From Nonomuraea basaltis (GTDB lineage Bacteria; Actinomycetota; Actinomycetes; Streptosporangiales; Streptosporangiaceae), in contig NZ_VCJS01000075.1 in assembly GCF_005893125.1 (NCBI RefSeq), positions 1 to 55,737 of the forward strand: 55,737 bases of DNA. The letters are read 5' to 3'. The notes under the pieces were generated by a model. The model worked only from the letters and a program-made list of their open reading frames with translations, had not been told where the DNA came from and searched no databases. Position numbers and translations under genes: made by a program. Positions within the stretch are counted from its first letter, which is position 1; every line of letters starts with the position of its first letter. Of this stretch, positions 1 through 8,510 are shown one piece after another.

Positions 1-326
1 GCTCGTGGAACCGGCACCATCGGCGTGACCGCCGACGCGGGTGCCTGCCCGAAACCGCAGATGAAGATCAATAAATCACTCAGCCATCACGCTCGGCGAA
101 GCCACCAGAACGCGTGAACTATCGAGGCAGAGAGTGGTCGTCACCTGGGGCATAGCGACTCCATGGGCTCCCCACTTCGGAAGCGACGCGGGTCAAGACG
201 CGTCACAAGATCACCGGGATCGGGGCCTGCGTGGGCATGCGCCTGGTCAAGAGCGGAGGCCGGCCGACGGCGATCTCACGAGGTCGCAGGCCGGTCCAGG
301 GAGCAGGCCGGTCCAGGGAACAGGCG
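1..326. other. Window edge, no supported gene
   Basis: No gene can be defended here. Frame +1 is open from the first base to a TGA ending at 117 and could be the last ~38 codons of a gene cut by the window edge, but its composition is unremarkable and no family is recognised. The rest, up to the hairpin at 327, shows only short open frames on either strand. Confidence 0.3.
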
Positions 327-352
327 GGCCGGGACTCACCCGAGTCCCGGCC
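327..352 (-). terminator. Hairpin terminator of the LamG gene
   Basis: Perfect 11-bp stem (GGCCGGGACTC at 327-337 with GAGTCCCGGCC at 342-352) and a 4-base loop, 26 bp beyond the LamG stop codon. No T-run follows, which is usual for actinobacterial hairpin terminators. Confidence 0.7.
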
Positions 353-378
353 ACTGTCGATCGGCCTGTCCAAATCTG

Positions 379-2325
379 TCAGCCGATTGGGGTGTTCATG
401 ATGGTCTTGATCTGCGCGGGGGACAGGGCGGCGTCGTAGGAGCGCACCTCGTCGATCACCGTCCCCTGCAGGTCGTAGTCCATGGTGCCGATCTTGAGGT
501 TGCCGGTATCGGCGAACTGGACCGTGTAGAACCCCTCCGCGACGAGCTCGCCGTTGACGAACAGACGCACCGTACCGTCGTCGTACGAGGCCGCGAGGTG
601 ACTCCACTCGCCGAGGGGGAGCGGTTTCTCCGCAATGGCGTACGTGGTCCACACCAGACGCCTGTCCAGCATCGCCGCCGGCGTCGGATAGCTGGAATTC
701 AGCGACGTGAGGATGCCCAGCGTCTTCTCGCCACCGTTGAGCTGCCAGCTCAGCACGGGCAGACGGAGCCCGGCCACCGTCGGCTTCACCCACGCTGAGA
801 TCGTCCCCGCACCGGTGGCGGGGTGGGGCCAGACGTGGACGTGCGCACCCTGACCGCGGAAGGCCAGCGCCTTGCCGTGCTTCCCCTCGGCCCAGGTGAT
901 GTCGGGTCCCCATATCGAACCGTGCCGTTCCTTGCCCGAGGTGTCGGCGACCTCCTTGCCCGTGCCTTCGTTCATGGCGTACGCCCCGGCGATCGTGGTC
1001 TGCAGGTCTGGCGGCGCGGAGATGTCGGACTTGGTCACCGGCGAGGGCTCGCTGGGCTGGCCGGCGGTGTCGACGACCAGCGTCCGGTAGTAGAAGGTCC
1101 CGGCCGCAGGCACGGAATCGTAGACCTGGGATACCCAGCGGTCGAACCTGGCCACCAGCGTCTCCGCGCTCGGGGTGAAGTCCGGTCGCGTGGAGCGGTG
1201 CACCTGGAGGTCGCTGATGCCGTGTTCGTCGTAGCCACCTCCCAGCCGCAGCTCGGCCCAGCCCTTTCGCGGGTAGACCGTCACTTTGGGGGCCGTCGGC
1301 GGGCAATCGGGATCTTCGGCCTTGGCGGAGACGAGGTCGCTCGGCGGCCCGTACTGCGGGAGGGCGTCCACCGCCACCACCCGGTAGTAGTAGGTCCACC
1401 CGCGTTCGACGCAGGCGTCGGTGTAGGAGAGCCCGGTCACCTTGGCCACCTTCGTGCGGTCCGACGGCTCGAAGTCCGGCGAGGTGTCGCGGTGGATCTC
1501 GTAACCGGTCACGCCCTTGTCGTCCGTGGCCGCGCCCCAGGACAGCTGGGCCACGCCGGTGCTGACGTCGGCGGTGAGGTCCGCAGGGGCCGACGGGCGC
1601 GCGTCCTGCGCGATCGCCGTGACCATGTCCCGCGCGATCTCCTCGTTCGTCAGCGCCCGCGCGTACAGCCGCACTTCGTCCACGATGCCGGCGAAACAGG
1701 AGGTCAGATCGCCCTGCCCGCCGATCACCAGCAGGCCCGAGCCGCTGTCGATATTTCCCGACACCGGTGCGGAGAACTCCTCGTTGCCGTTGACGACCAG
1801 GCGCGTCCGCGCGCCGTCGGAGACCACCGCCAGATGGAACCATTCGCCGGCCGGGAGCGGGCCGTGATACGTCCCCTGGAACTCGCCGCCGATGCGGAAG
1901 CCCGAGTTGGTCATGCTGATGCCGGCGGAGAAGTCCGTCTGATCGATCATCTTGGCGGCGATCAGGCAGTCGGGCCGATCGTCGGCCGATTGCACCCAGG
2001 CTTCCAGCGTCATCGCCGACGACGGGCTCAGCTCGGGAGCGTCCGGGATGACCAGGACCCGGTCCAGGTCCTGGGCGTTGTCGAAGCGGAGCGCCTTTCC
2101 GATCTTTCCGTTGACCCGCAGCGGGTCCTTCACGTTGCCGTCGTGACCGTTGCCGGACATGTCGAGTACGGCGCCGCCCTGCTCCTCTTCCATCCCGTAG
2201 GCGGCCACCAGATTGTCGTCGGCCGCGTGAGCCGTGGCTGGGGAGACCGTCAGCACACCGGCTGTCACGATCAAACCCACGAGAACACGGGACAAACCCC
2301 GCGTGATGTTGTTCACACCGATCAT
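379..2325 (-). CDS. Secreted LamG / fibronectin III repeat protein
   Basis: Exported protein of 648 residues, probably binding carbohydrate or a cell-surface ligand; no catalytic domain is visible. A signal peptide is clear: a hydrophobic run (VLVGLIVTAGVLTV) followed by an AHA/ADD cleavage site near residue 35. Residues ~38-235 form one LamG (concanavalin A-like) fold (DMSGNGHDG, LEAWV, DEVRLY). About 245-430 look like two fibronectin III-type stretches (YYYRVVAVD, FYYRTLVVD). About 440-640 form a second LamG (DTSGKERHG, ISAWVKP, DEVRSYD). The start at 2325 is chosen because it puts the signal peptide at the N terminus; starts at 2376 or 2412 would add sequence unlike an export signal. The gene stands alone, with a strong hairpin just past its stop. 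The exact ligand is unknown. Confidence 0.85.
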   Translation of the reverse strand: MIGVNNITRGLSRVLVGLIVTAGVLTVSPATAHAADDNLVAAYGMEEEQGGAVLDMSGNGHDGNVKDPLRVNGKIGKALRFDNAQDLDRVLVIPDAPELSPSSAMTLEAWVQSADDRPDCLIAAKMIDQTDFSAGISMTNSGFRIGGEFQGTYHGPLPAGEWFHLAVVSDGARTRLVVNGNEEFSAPVSGNIDSGSGLLVIGGQGDLTSCFAGIVDEVRLYARALTNEEIARDMVTAIAQDARPSAPADLTADVSTGVAQLSWGAATDDKGVTGYEIHRDTSPDFEPSDRTKVAKVTGLSYTDACVERGWTYYYRVVAVDALPQYGPPSDLVSAKAEDPDCPPTAPKVTVYPRKGWAELRLGGGYDEHGISDLQVHRSTRPDFTPSAETLVARFDRWVSQVYDSVPAAGTFYYRTLVVDTAGQPSEPSPVTKSDISAPPDLQTTIAGAYAMNEGTGKEVADTSGKERHGSIWGPDITWAEGKHGKALAFRGQGAHVHVWPHPATGAGTISAWVKPTVAGLRLPVLSWQLNGGEKTLGILTSLNSSYPTPAAMLDRRLVWTTYAIAEKPLPLGEWSHLAASYDDGTVRLFVNGELVAEGFYTVQFADTGNLKIGTMDYDLQGTVIDEVRSYDAALSPAQIKTIMNTPIG

Positions 2326-2631
2326 CCTGCCTGAGCGCCCGCACAAACCGCCGTACATGGCCGCGCACGTGTTCATATAAGGCCTTTGACCTCGGATCCT
2401 GCTGGCCGCCACTCTTGAACTCTCGTGCCGACAGTAATTGATTCAGCTGTCAGGGGATAAGTTGTTTTACCGCCAAATAGCGCTGCATCTCTGCCACGGG
2501 TACGGCCACTGGCGACCAATTCCGGCCAAGATCGAATCCTCAAGGCCTTGAGCGGGGCGGACGCTGTCGGCGGCAAGTACATAGAGTAGTTGTTGGATAC
2601 GCATAGTGATCGGGTGGAAAGGAGGCATCGG

Positions 2632-3275
2632 ATGAAGCTCGACCCCACAGCGACGGCGACCCCTCTGGAGAACCTGGATGCGTGGACTTGGGGGTGGGAC
2701 GCGGTGGTCGCGCTCGGCACTCTGAGCCTCGCCGGATTCACCGTCAGACTGGCTGCACGTACGCGCGAACTTGCGCAACAGAGCGCGGCGGACCTGCGGG
2801 CCCAGTGGCGTCCAGTGCTGCTGCCCGCCGTGCCCAGCACCACGACGCCGGACCCGCCTCTCAGCTACGACGGGCCGACCATCATCGTCCGCATCCGCAA
2901 TGCTGGACGCGGACCCGCCATCCACGTGCGTGCGCAACTTGATGCGCCCCATGCGGAAGGCGCCCCTCGCCGCAACCCTGATCAAGGGCCGCTCGGCGCC
3001 CTGGCTGTCGGAGACGAACAGACGCTGAAGTTCCGCCAGATTGGGGGTTTGGCCCAGCGGCGCAGCTTCTGCTCGACTACCGGGACCTCGCCGGGCGCCA
3101 TTACGCGACCGCCATTACGCTCACGAGCGACGCGGACAAGGACTCGATCCTGAGAATCCGTGATACCGAACGGTTTTACGACGTCCGCAGCTGGGAGGAT
3201 CACGCCGTGACTGCTCTCGGCGACGCGATCTACCCACCGGGCGAGCTGCGCGACGTGTCTCCGCGGCTGCATTGA
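2632..3275 (+). pseudogene. Frameshifted membrane-anchored hypothetical protein
   Basis: Starts at ATG 2632 behind a near-ideal Shine-Dalgarno (GGAAAGGAGG at 2616-2625). The N terminus has a short polar segment and one hydrophobic span (WDAVVALGTLSLAGFTV, ~residues 22-38). A soluble domain with a beta-rich stretch (TIIVRIRNAGRGPA) follows. Near 3043-3047 (a run of five G) the coding signal moves to the -1 frame, which then reads on convincingly (LLLDYRDLAGRHYATAITL to SPRLH) to a TGA at 3273-3275. Repairing one missing base gives ~214 residues. The family resembles actinobacterial one-TM hypotheticals of unknown role. The break may be real or a homopolymer sequencing error. Confidence 0.6.
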
Positions 3276-3306
3276 GCGAGTCTTCGACTCATCGATGTTG
3301 CTTCGT

Positions 3307-3389
3307 AATCTCGGAAGTGGAATGCGGCCCTTCCGAGGGCGTGAACAGCACAATCTCAGAAGTCCGTCCTGCAGGCCACTTCCGAGATT
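3307..3389. repeat. 14-bp perfect inverted repeat, 55-base spacer
   Basis: AATCTCGGAAGTGG at 3307-3320 is matched exactly in reverse at 3376-3389, with a weaker third copy of the core (ATCTCGGAAG) near 3395. It lies in the gene-free stretch 3276-3585, where no coding frame stands out. It could be the ends of a decayed miniature element or a large hairpin. Confidence 0.6.
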
Positions 3390-3585
3390 GGTGCATCTCG
3401 GAAGCCGAGGTCGTGTTCGGCTATCTCGGTGCTGCGCTCGTTCCCAGGTGAGAGTCCCCAAGATCAACCTATGGCCGGTATTGGTCGCCAGTGCTGGACC
3501 CGGGATGGGAAAGGCTCGCCGCGGCGACCGGCCACGCACGGATTCGGGTCCCGGGTTCCACAAATCCGACCGCGGATGAGGAAGA

Positions 3586-4065
3586 TCACGAAAGGCAGGT
3601 CGTCAAGCCGGTTCCGCGGCCATCACGCCGCTCGGGCGGCCTCGCGGTCGGCGGCTGGAGCTGGCGGAGCTCCTGGGAGGGGATGCGCGCGACCCGGTCC
3701 AGCGCCCGGCGTGCGGAGGCGAGGATGTTGCCGGTGTGGGCGGTCGCCCGATCATTGATCTGCTGCGCGCTCCACGGTTGGACGTCCTTGTCGAGCACGG
3801 CTTGGGCGCGGTCGGCCGCGATGTGGTCGCGGGCCATCTTCCAGAGCTGCAGCTTGGCGTCGGCGGCGGCGGGATCGCCGGCGACTTCGAGGCGGGCGGC
3901 ATGCAGACCGGTGAGGATCTCGCCCATGGACAGCTTGTGGGTGAAGCGGTGGCCGAGCTCGATCTCCGCCTGGTGGTAGTCGGCGGCCAGCTGCGGACGC
4001 AGGGCCGCGGCCAGCAGCAGGTCGTCCATGGACCCGAGGACGCACAGTGAGCACGAGAGCCTTTT
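3586..4065 (-). pseudogene. PAPS reductase-like protein, C-terminal part
   Basis: Reads in one frame from about 4065 to the stop at 3586. It opens with the Cys motif RLSCSLCVLGS, then DDLLLAAALRPQLAADY and EIELGHRFTHKLSM, then a charged helical tail. This is the pattern after the Cys cluster in phosphoadenosine-phosphosulfate-reductase-like ATP-pyrophosphatase proteins common on actinobacterial phages and plasmids. It has no N-terminal domain of its own. The missing upstream segment (RDWTIKQVWDQIKR to WGMSR) lies in the same orientation at 13038-13206, so the gene appears split by the element between them. An alternative reading is a stand-alone small gene starting at ATG 4029 (147 residues). 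Confidence 0.6.
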
Positions 4066-4131
4066 CCGGACTAAGAGCTTGATCCTCCTCTGGAGGTTCG
4101 CCGAATCGGTGCAAGCTCGTAGGGTCAAGCC

Positions 4132-4260
4132 ATGAGTGATCATGTTCGGCTAGCCAATGTGCGCGGCCGACGCCGATCAGGTGCTGGCCATCTACCAGGC
4201 CGGGCTGGACACCGGCCAGGCCAGCTTCGAGACACCGCCCCGAGCTGGAAGGGTTTCACC
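4132..4260 (+). pseudogene. GNAT acetyltransferase N-terminal remnant
   Basis: Translating with two frame changes gives the start of a phosphinothricin-acetyltransferase-type GNAT protein: MSDHVRLAN, then ADADQVLAIYQAGLDTG, then QASFET and APSWKGF. The first shift lies near 4160; the second near 4234, where one C appears to be missing in what should read FETTAPSW. Only ~43 codons survive, and nothing recognisable follows to 4412. It overlaps no intact gene and starts 70 bp inside the putative left end of the 9-kb element. Confidence 0.6.
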
Positions 4261-4412
4261 GCCGGCGCGACGCCTGTCCGCATTGCTGTCAGCTATGCCC
4301 GGGTGAAGATGTTGTCCCTATGCTGGTGCGCAACGCTCACGCAGATCACCGGCGATCGGTCCCGGACGATCCGCAAGTGCATCGGATGCCATACCGGCAA
4401 GGCCGGAACTGA

Positions 4413-5894
4413 TCATCCAGTTCGCCATATGGCGGCACGCTGAGCGGGGAAATCTCGGCAGGTTTCCTTGCCACCGTCTGGGCTGTAAATGTTGCCCACC
4501 GCGTAGACCTCTTGAGAAGCGGGACGCTGAACGAGAGCAGTCACTTCTGCCTTGCAGCCGTCCGGGACGGGTAGCTGTTCGCGTGTCCAGCGGCCCTCCG
4601 ACAGATGCAACAGTTCCGTTCTGGACATAAAGCACCAAGGGCATCTGAGCTGATGGTGGCCTGTTACCCACATGCCGCCGGCACCATCAGGTTCGGCATG
4701 TTCGAGATCAGGTTCGGCACCTTCGAGGGAAAGATCATTCTTCGGGCCCCAGTGACAGCTCCATGAGTCCCCATCCCAATGCAGGGCCAGCGAACGTATC
4801 GGTCCGTTCCCCTCATGCTCTTCGTTCGACATGCCCACCTCACCGACCGCCCATACGTCATCGGCATCCAGGGCTACCACATCCCGGATGTGCTCAAGGG
4901 TGTAGGTGATTTCGTAACCCGGAAATTCGCGGGGAGATGGCAGGCCGGGTGCGGGCAAGCCAATTTCCCGCCAGCCGGAACTCTCCCGGCGCAGCACTTT
5001 GGCCCACGACACAACAGCCCACGGTTCAGCCTCATCGTCGCTGAATACCGCCGTGCCATCAGTGGGAAAGTCCGGGTCGGGGGTCGTCAAGGTGTGCAAC
5101 TGCCATGACGATCCATCCCAGCGCAGTACGCGCCCGAACAGCCTGACCCAGGACCCGTCGGCGGACACCGGATCGCCCCACGAGTCGTTGACATGGGTGG
5201 AGTGGGTGCCCGACAGGATGTCACTGCGCCAACGACCCGCGTTGAAGGTGTGGACGACTGTTCCAAGGGTGACCGTCAATGGGCTGTCCCGAGGGTACTC
5301 CACGACGTTGAAGACGTGTACCTGCTGCGCCGACGTTACAACCATCGCGATGTCGACCGGGGACTCACCGTAGAACTGTTCGGTCGACATGATGGGAGAT
5401 GGGGGGACGTCGAACGTCTGCCAAGCCTCACCGTTCCAGCGGCGTAGACGGTCCACCGCGACACCATCGGATGAAAACTTGTCGTAGAGGGCCCAAAGCG
5501 TCCCGTCAGCGGCGACCGACACCTGTTTCGGGCTGCTGTAGGTGTCATCGTTGTCAACAGCGAGCATCTTCCAACTCGACCTCTTCATGGGAGCACGGAA
5601 GTGGTTAACGCGGCGCGGCGGCTGACGGCACAATGCGGGCTTAGCCGGGATGCGCTTAAGCGCTGAGACGTTGACCGCGCGCGGCGACAGCGTCGCGGCC
5701 GCTGTCGGTGAGGACGGGGCGGACACGTGGCTCGGGGCAGGTTGGCCACTCCTGCCAGATGGGAGTCCGCCGCCGGACAAGACCGAACATCCGCACAACC
5801 CGACCGTCAGCACGCCCACCGCCAGCCGTGACCCCGACAGGGGCTTTCTACCGTAAAACCGGGCGATCTTGTGATCTCTCAAATTTTTCGACAT
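4413..5894 (-). CDS. Exported lipoprotein, propeller-like
   Basis: 493-residue predicted lipoprotein. From ATG 5894 the N terminus is basic, followed by a hydrophobic stretch ending in a lipobox (VGLCGC, lipidated Cys at ~residue 36) and a Ser/Pro/Ala-rich linker. The main body (~110-490) has recurring short units with the pattern RWNGEAWQTF, RWDGSSWQLH, HWDGDSWSCH spaced 50-100 residues apart, each with nearby DGTLWAL or DDVWAVG, suggesting blades of a beta-propeller sensor or binding protein. Function is not recognised. It diverges from padR at 5935, with candidate operator repeats overlapping its start, so PadR may control it. The reading from 5954 would overlap the padR start and is less likely. 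Confidence 0.75.
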   Translation of the reverse strand: MSKNLRDHKIARFYGRKPLSGSRLAVGVLTVGLCGCSVLSGGGLPSGRSGQPAPSHVSAPSSPTAAATLSPRAVNVSALKRIPAKPALCRQPPRRVNHFRAPMKRSSWKMLAVDNDDTYSSPKQVSVAADGTLWALYDKFSSDGVAVDRLRRWNGEAWQTFDVPPSPIMSTEQFYGESPVDIAMVVTSAQQVHVFNVVEYPRDSPLTVTLGTVVHTFNAGRWRSDILSGTHSTHVNDSWGDPVSADGSWVRLFGRVLRWDGSSWQLHTLTTPDPDFPTDGTAVFSDDEAEPWAVVSWAKVLRRESSGWREIGLPAPGLPSPREFPGYEITYTLEHIRDVVALDADDVWAVGEVGMSNEEHEGNGPIRSLALHWDGDSWSCHWGPKNDLSLEGAEPDLEHAEPDGAGGMWVTGHHQLRCPWCFMSRTELLHLSEGRWTREQLPVPDGCKAEVTALVQRPASQEVYAVGNIYSPDGGKETCRDFPAQRAAIWRTG

Positions 5895-5917
5895 CGTTGC
5901 CACTATACATTGAGAGA
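5875..5917. promoter_or_regulatory. Inverted repeat in PadR/lipoprotein divergent promoter
   Basis: TCTCTCAA at 5875-5882 and its exact complement TTGAGAGA at 5910-5917 flank the lipoprotein start and lie 18 bp before the padR start. A TATACA-like -10 at 5904-5909 and an AT-rich palindrome (GATATATC) at 5921-5928 lie in the same gap. PadR proteins commonly repress their own divergent promoters; the assignment here is inference. Confidence 0.45.
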
Positions 5918-5934
5918 CATGATATATCAGACTT

Positions 5935-6294
5935 GTGAACATTACGGAACCCATGTTCTTGGCCCTAACCGCACTGGTGGACGAGCCACGTCACGGCTAC
6001 GGAGTCGCCCAGGAGGTCAATAACCTGTCACAGGGACGCATCCAACTCAAGATCGGGACCTTGTACGGCGTGCTCGATCGACTCTCAGCCGAGGGGCTGA
6101 TCGCGCTCGACCGCGAGGAGGTGCAGCAAGGGCGGCTGCGGCGTTACTACCGGCTGACCGACAAGGGCGCCCACACGCTCCAGGAAGAGACCGCCAGGCT
6201 GGCCGCCAATGTCAGCGCCGCTACAGCCCGCCTGCGCGCCAGGCGCTCTGGTGGAGCCGCCCCAACGAGCGCGTTCGCCGGAGGTGCCGCGTGA
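5935..6294 (+). CDS. PadR family transcriptional regulator
   Basis: 119-residue winged-helix repressor from GTG 5935. The PadR N-terminal domain fills residues ~1-80: the LTALVDEPRHGYGVAQEV helix pair, the recognition region LKIGTLYGVLDRLSAEGLI, and the wing with the R-R-YYRLTDKG motif. A short Ala/Arg-rich helical tail replaces a long C-terminal domain, so it is the short PadR subclass. Its stop overlaps the start of the next gene (GTGA), a strong sign of translational coupling. Divergence from the lipoprotein gene and the repeats between them suggest autoregulation. Confidence 0.9.
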   Translation: MNITEPMFLALTALVDEPRHGYGVAQEVNNLSQGRIQLKIGTLYGVLDRLSAEGLIALDREEVQQGRLRRYYRLTDKGAHTLQEETARLAANVSAATARLRARRSGGAAPTSAFAGGAA

Positions 6295-7289
6295 ACCTGC
6301 TCGAACAGCGTTATCGCAACGTTCTGCGCCTATTGCCCGCCTCCTACCGCGCCGGACGCGAAGAGGAGATGGTGGCCGCGTTCATGGAGATGTCCGGCGA
6401 CGCGCCCAGCGTGGGCTCGCGCCCAGGCTGGGGCGAGATCGCCAGCGTCCTAGCACTGTCGGTACGAGTGCGATTCGGCGCTGAGGGCGCCTCACCCCGC
6501 GCCTTCGCATGGGGCGAGACGGTCCGGCTCGTCGCGCTGCTGGGGTTGGCCTATCAGATGATGAACGCAGCCATCAACATGGTGATGCTGATCCGCGCAC
6601 TCGCGTCGGCCGATGACCGGTACCCGGTCGGGCCCGGGCTCAGCATCGGCGAAACGGGGGCCGCCGCCTGCTCCGCCGTGGCCTTCATGGCGATCATGCG
6701 AGGCAGCCCACGCCTGGCGAAAACCGCGGCGCTGCTCAGCACGACACCCACACTGGTCTATTTCGCGATTCCGCTGCATATGCCCGGCCCCGCCGGGATG
6801 ATGCGTCCGCTGGAGGAGGTGGCCAACGCGTTAATCTCGATAGTGCCGGTGATCGCGCTCCTGCTGGGCTTTCATCGCGACGTTGCACCACTGCGCCGAT
6901 CATGGCGGCTCACTCTGTCGCCGCTCGCCGCGGCTCTGATGGTGCTGGGCTGGGTCGCGGTGGGGTGGTATTGGCTGCGGCTCGGCGAATCGAAATGGCT
7001 GTATCTATGGCTGGACGAGCTAGGGATGTTGATCGTCGCGCTGGTCGTGGGCGCGGCGGTTGCGATTGCCCGCAGGCGTGAGCCATCCTGGCCGCTCGCC
7101 TTGTCGGCCATCGCTCTGCTCCTGCTACTGGCCCGGCTGCCGATGATGATCGACCTTTTCGGGCGGCCCGGCTACGAGATCGTGAATACGGTGCTGTCCG
7201 GACAGGCCGCGTTGCTTGCCGTGCTGATCGGCACGCTGGGCACGATGGGGCTGCGCTCGCTACCCGATGCGCGCGCCACCCTGACCTGA
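6291..7289 (+). CDS. Membrane protein coupled to PadR
   Basis: 332-residue integral membrane protein. Residues ~1-60 are cytoplasmic and carry a pattern seen in PadR-linked actinobacterial membrane proteins (YRNVLRLLPASYRAGREEEMVAAFME). About 7-8 hydrophobic spans follow from residue ~80 to the end, with short charged loops. No transport or enzyme motif is visible. The 4-base overlap with padR and the perfect hairpin 15 bp after its stop define a two-gene operon. By analogy with such pairs it may sense or respond to envelope stress; that is inference only. Confidence 0.8.
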   Translation: MNLLEQRYRNVLRLLPASYRAGREEEMVAAFMEMSGDAPSVGSRPGWGEIASVLALSVRVRFGAEGASPRAFAWGETVRLVALLGLAYQMMNAAINMVMLIRALASADDRYPVGPGLSIGETGAAACSAVAFMAIMRGSPRLAKTAALLSTTPTLVYFAIPLHMPGPAGMMRPLEEVANALISIVPVIALLLGFHRDVAPLRRSWRLTLSPLAAALMVLGWVAVGWYWLRLGESKWLYLWLDELGMLIVALVVGAAVAIARRREPSWPLALSAIALLLLLARLPMMIDLFGRPGYEIVNTVLSGQAALLAVLIGTLGTMGLRSLPDARATLT

Positions 7290-7303
7290 AGCTCCACTGC
7301 GAA

Positions 7304-7326
7304 ATCCGGTGAGATCCTCACCGGAT
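7304..7326 (+). terminator. Hairpin terminator of the padR operon
   Basis: Perfect 10-bp stem (ATCCGGTGAG at 7304-7313, CTCACCGGAT at 7317-7326) around a 3-base loop, just after the membrane protein stop. Confidence 0.75.
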
Positions 7327-7445
7327 ACCGATCGGGTTCAGAGGACGGTCTGTGGGCCTATGCCCCTGATGTCATAGTGTGATCGAGTGAATCTGTAGCG
7401 TTATGCCTAGCTGGTGGCCGTGGACGTGTTGAGTTGGCCGGGTGA

Positions 7446-7799
7446 GTGAACGCAGGCCTGCACGCGGTCGCTGGCGGCTGGTGCGGCCGTCACATCGCCC
7501 GGCCCTGTCCCAAGACCGCAGCCGACGGCTGCTATGTCTGCGAAGACTTCCAAAGTGCTCCGCAGTTTCTGCCGATCCACCACGACACCCTCGCCCGGAC
7601 CCGCGAATTGCAGGCCACCGCCGAGGCGGCGGGCCGAGCCCGCACCGCCGAGCTCAACGCCCGGATCGCCGTTGGCGTTGAGCACCTCATCGCCCGTCTC
7701 TCCGCCGACGAAAACGACGAACTACGGCCAAAAGCCGCACCGGACACCGCCCATCTCGATCACAAGGAACCGACAGAGGACATCTCCGATGCGGGCTGA
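7446..7799 (+). pseudogene. TnpB-type recombinase, C-terminal remnant
   Basis: Only the tail of a Tn554 TnpB-type tyrosine recombinase remains. It holds the Cys cluster region (GGWCGRHIARPCP, then DGCYVCEDF) followed by APQFLPIHHDTLARTREL and a long charged helix. The same layout closes the intact TnpB at 9275-11689 (CGRPYGTPCAHEHACVRCP), although the sequences are clearly different. All catalytic residues (Arg, HxxR, Tyr) are missing. The frame begins abruptly near 7446 and overlaps tnpC by 11 bases, preserving the native tnpB-tnpC arrangement. It is the remnant of an element distinct from the minus-strand pair. Confidence 0.65.
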
Positions 7800-8190
7800 C
7801 AACTCTCCACACCTGAAAGAGGCCGCCCAACGCCGTCGGCTTGACTGCATCGCCCGTGTCGAAGCCGTCCTGAACGAACTGGAGAGCCAGGGCGGGCCTG
7901 TCTCCGTCGCCGCCGTCGCCGCCCAAGCTGGCGTATCCCGAACTTTCCTCTACGACGACACCCAGGCCCAGTTGCTGCAGCGGCTACGCAGCATCGCCAC
8001 GGCGCAACCTGACTCGGGCCGCCTGGCCCTTCCTCAGTCACAACGGATCAGCACTCGTTCCCACGAAGCCATCGTGAGAACGCTCCGCGAGGCCAACCGC
8101 AAGCTCCGTCGGGACAACGACCAGCTCCGCAACGATCTCGCGGTTGCGCTCGGGCAGTTGCGCGATCTCCGTCGCGGGCTGCCTTCCTGA
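7789..8190 (+). CDS. TnpC-like transposon protein (DUF6262 type)
   Basis: 133-residue protein from ATG 7789. It has an N-terminal DNA-binding portion with a helix-turn-helix (PVSVAAVAAQAGVSRTFLYDD, quoted here as its core AAQAGVSRTFLY), then a C-terminal coiled coil (REANRKLRRDNDQLRNDL). This is the layout of TnpC accessory proteins that follow TnpB in Tn554-type elements, where TnpC affects orientation or efficiency of recombination. It sits directly behind the truncated recombinase, so it is probably an orphan. Its stop codon lies inside a perfect 21-bp tandem duplication. Confidence 0.65.
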   Translation: MRADNSPHLKEAAQRRRLDCIARVEAVLNELESQGGPVSVAAVAAQAGVSRTFLYDDTQAQLLQRLRSIATAQPDSGRLALPQSQRISTRSHEAIVRTLREANRKLRRDNDQLRNDLAVALGQLRDLRRGLPS

Positions 8191-8212
8191 CGTCGCGGGC
8201 TGCCTTCCTGAC
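8171..8212. repeat. Perfect 21-bp tandem duplication at the tnpC stop
   Basis: Two adjacent identical copies (8171-8191 and 8192-8212). The first contains the last tnpC codons and the TGA. A small hairpin (CTGAC-act-GTCAG) follows at once. It probably arose by slippage or as a junction of element decay. Confidence 0.8.
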
Positions 8213-8367
8213 ACTGTCAGCGACACAAGTCAGCAGGCCAAGCCCCTGATCGTCTCGACAAAGTCCAGATAACCGCTTCTGAGTCGCTCGGGAAGTCGAC
8301 AGGCATGCACGCAACGTATGACTCATCAGACACAGCGTCATCTGAGCAACACAACCGTTACCAAGTG

Positions 8368-8390
8368 CTACCTATCGTGACAGTAGGTAG
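8368..8390. repeat. 7-bp inverted repeat
   Basis: CTACCTA at 8368-8374 and TAGGTAG at 8384-8390 with a 9-base loop, in the gene-free stretch 8213-8510. It could be a small operator or hairpin; nothing links it to a gene. Confidence 0.4.
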
Positions 8391-8412
8391 ATCAATGTCG
8401 CGCTATGAAACC

Positions 8413-8501
8413 GAACGGAATCCGGCGCGGGCCGCATTCACAAGCAAGAGAAAGCTCGGCTCGCTGACCAGCGGGAACGCCGTTGGCGCCGGATTCCGTT
8501 C
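8413..8501. repeat. 16-bp perfect inverted repeat, 57-base spacer
   Basis: GAACGGAATCCGGCGC at 8413-8428 recurs exactly inverted at 8486-8501. The right arm lies immediately upstream of the surviving phosphatase sequence, where that protein's N-terminal motif should start, so it may mark an element end or rearrangement joint. Confidence 0.65.
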
Positions 8502-8510
8502 CGAATCTCG

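Noticed and set aside
203..2368. Long minus-strand open frame overlapping the LamG gene in another frame
   Set aside because: Arg/Gly/Ala-rich shadow with no domain; the LamG frame has a signal peptide, conserved motifs and a terminator.
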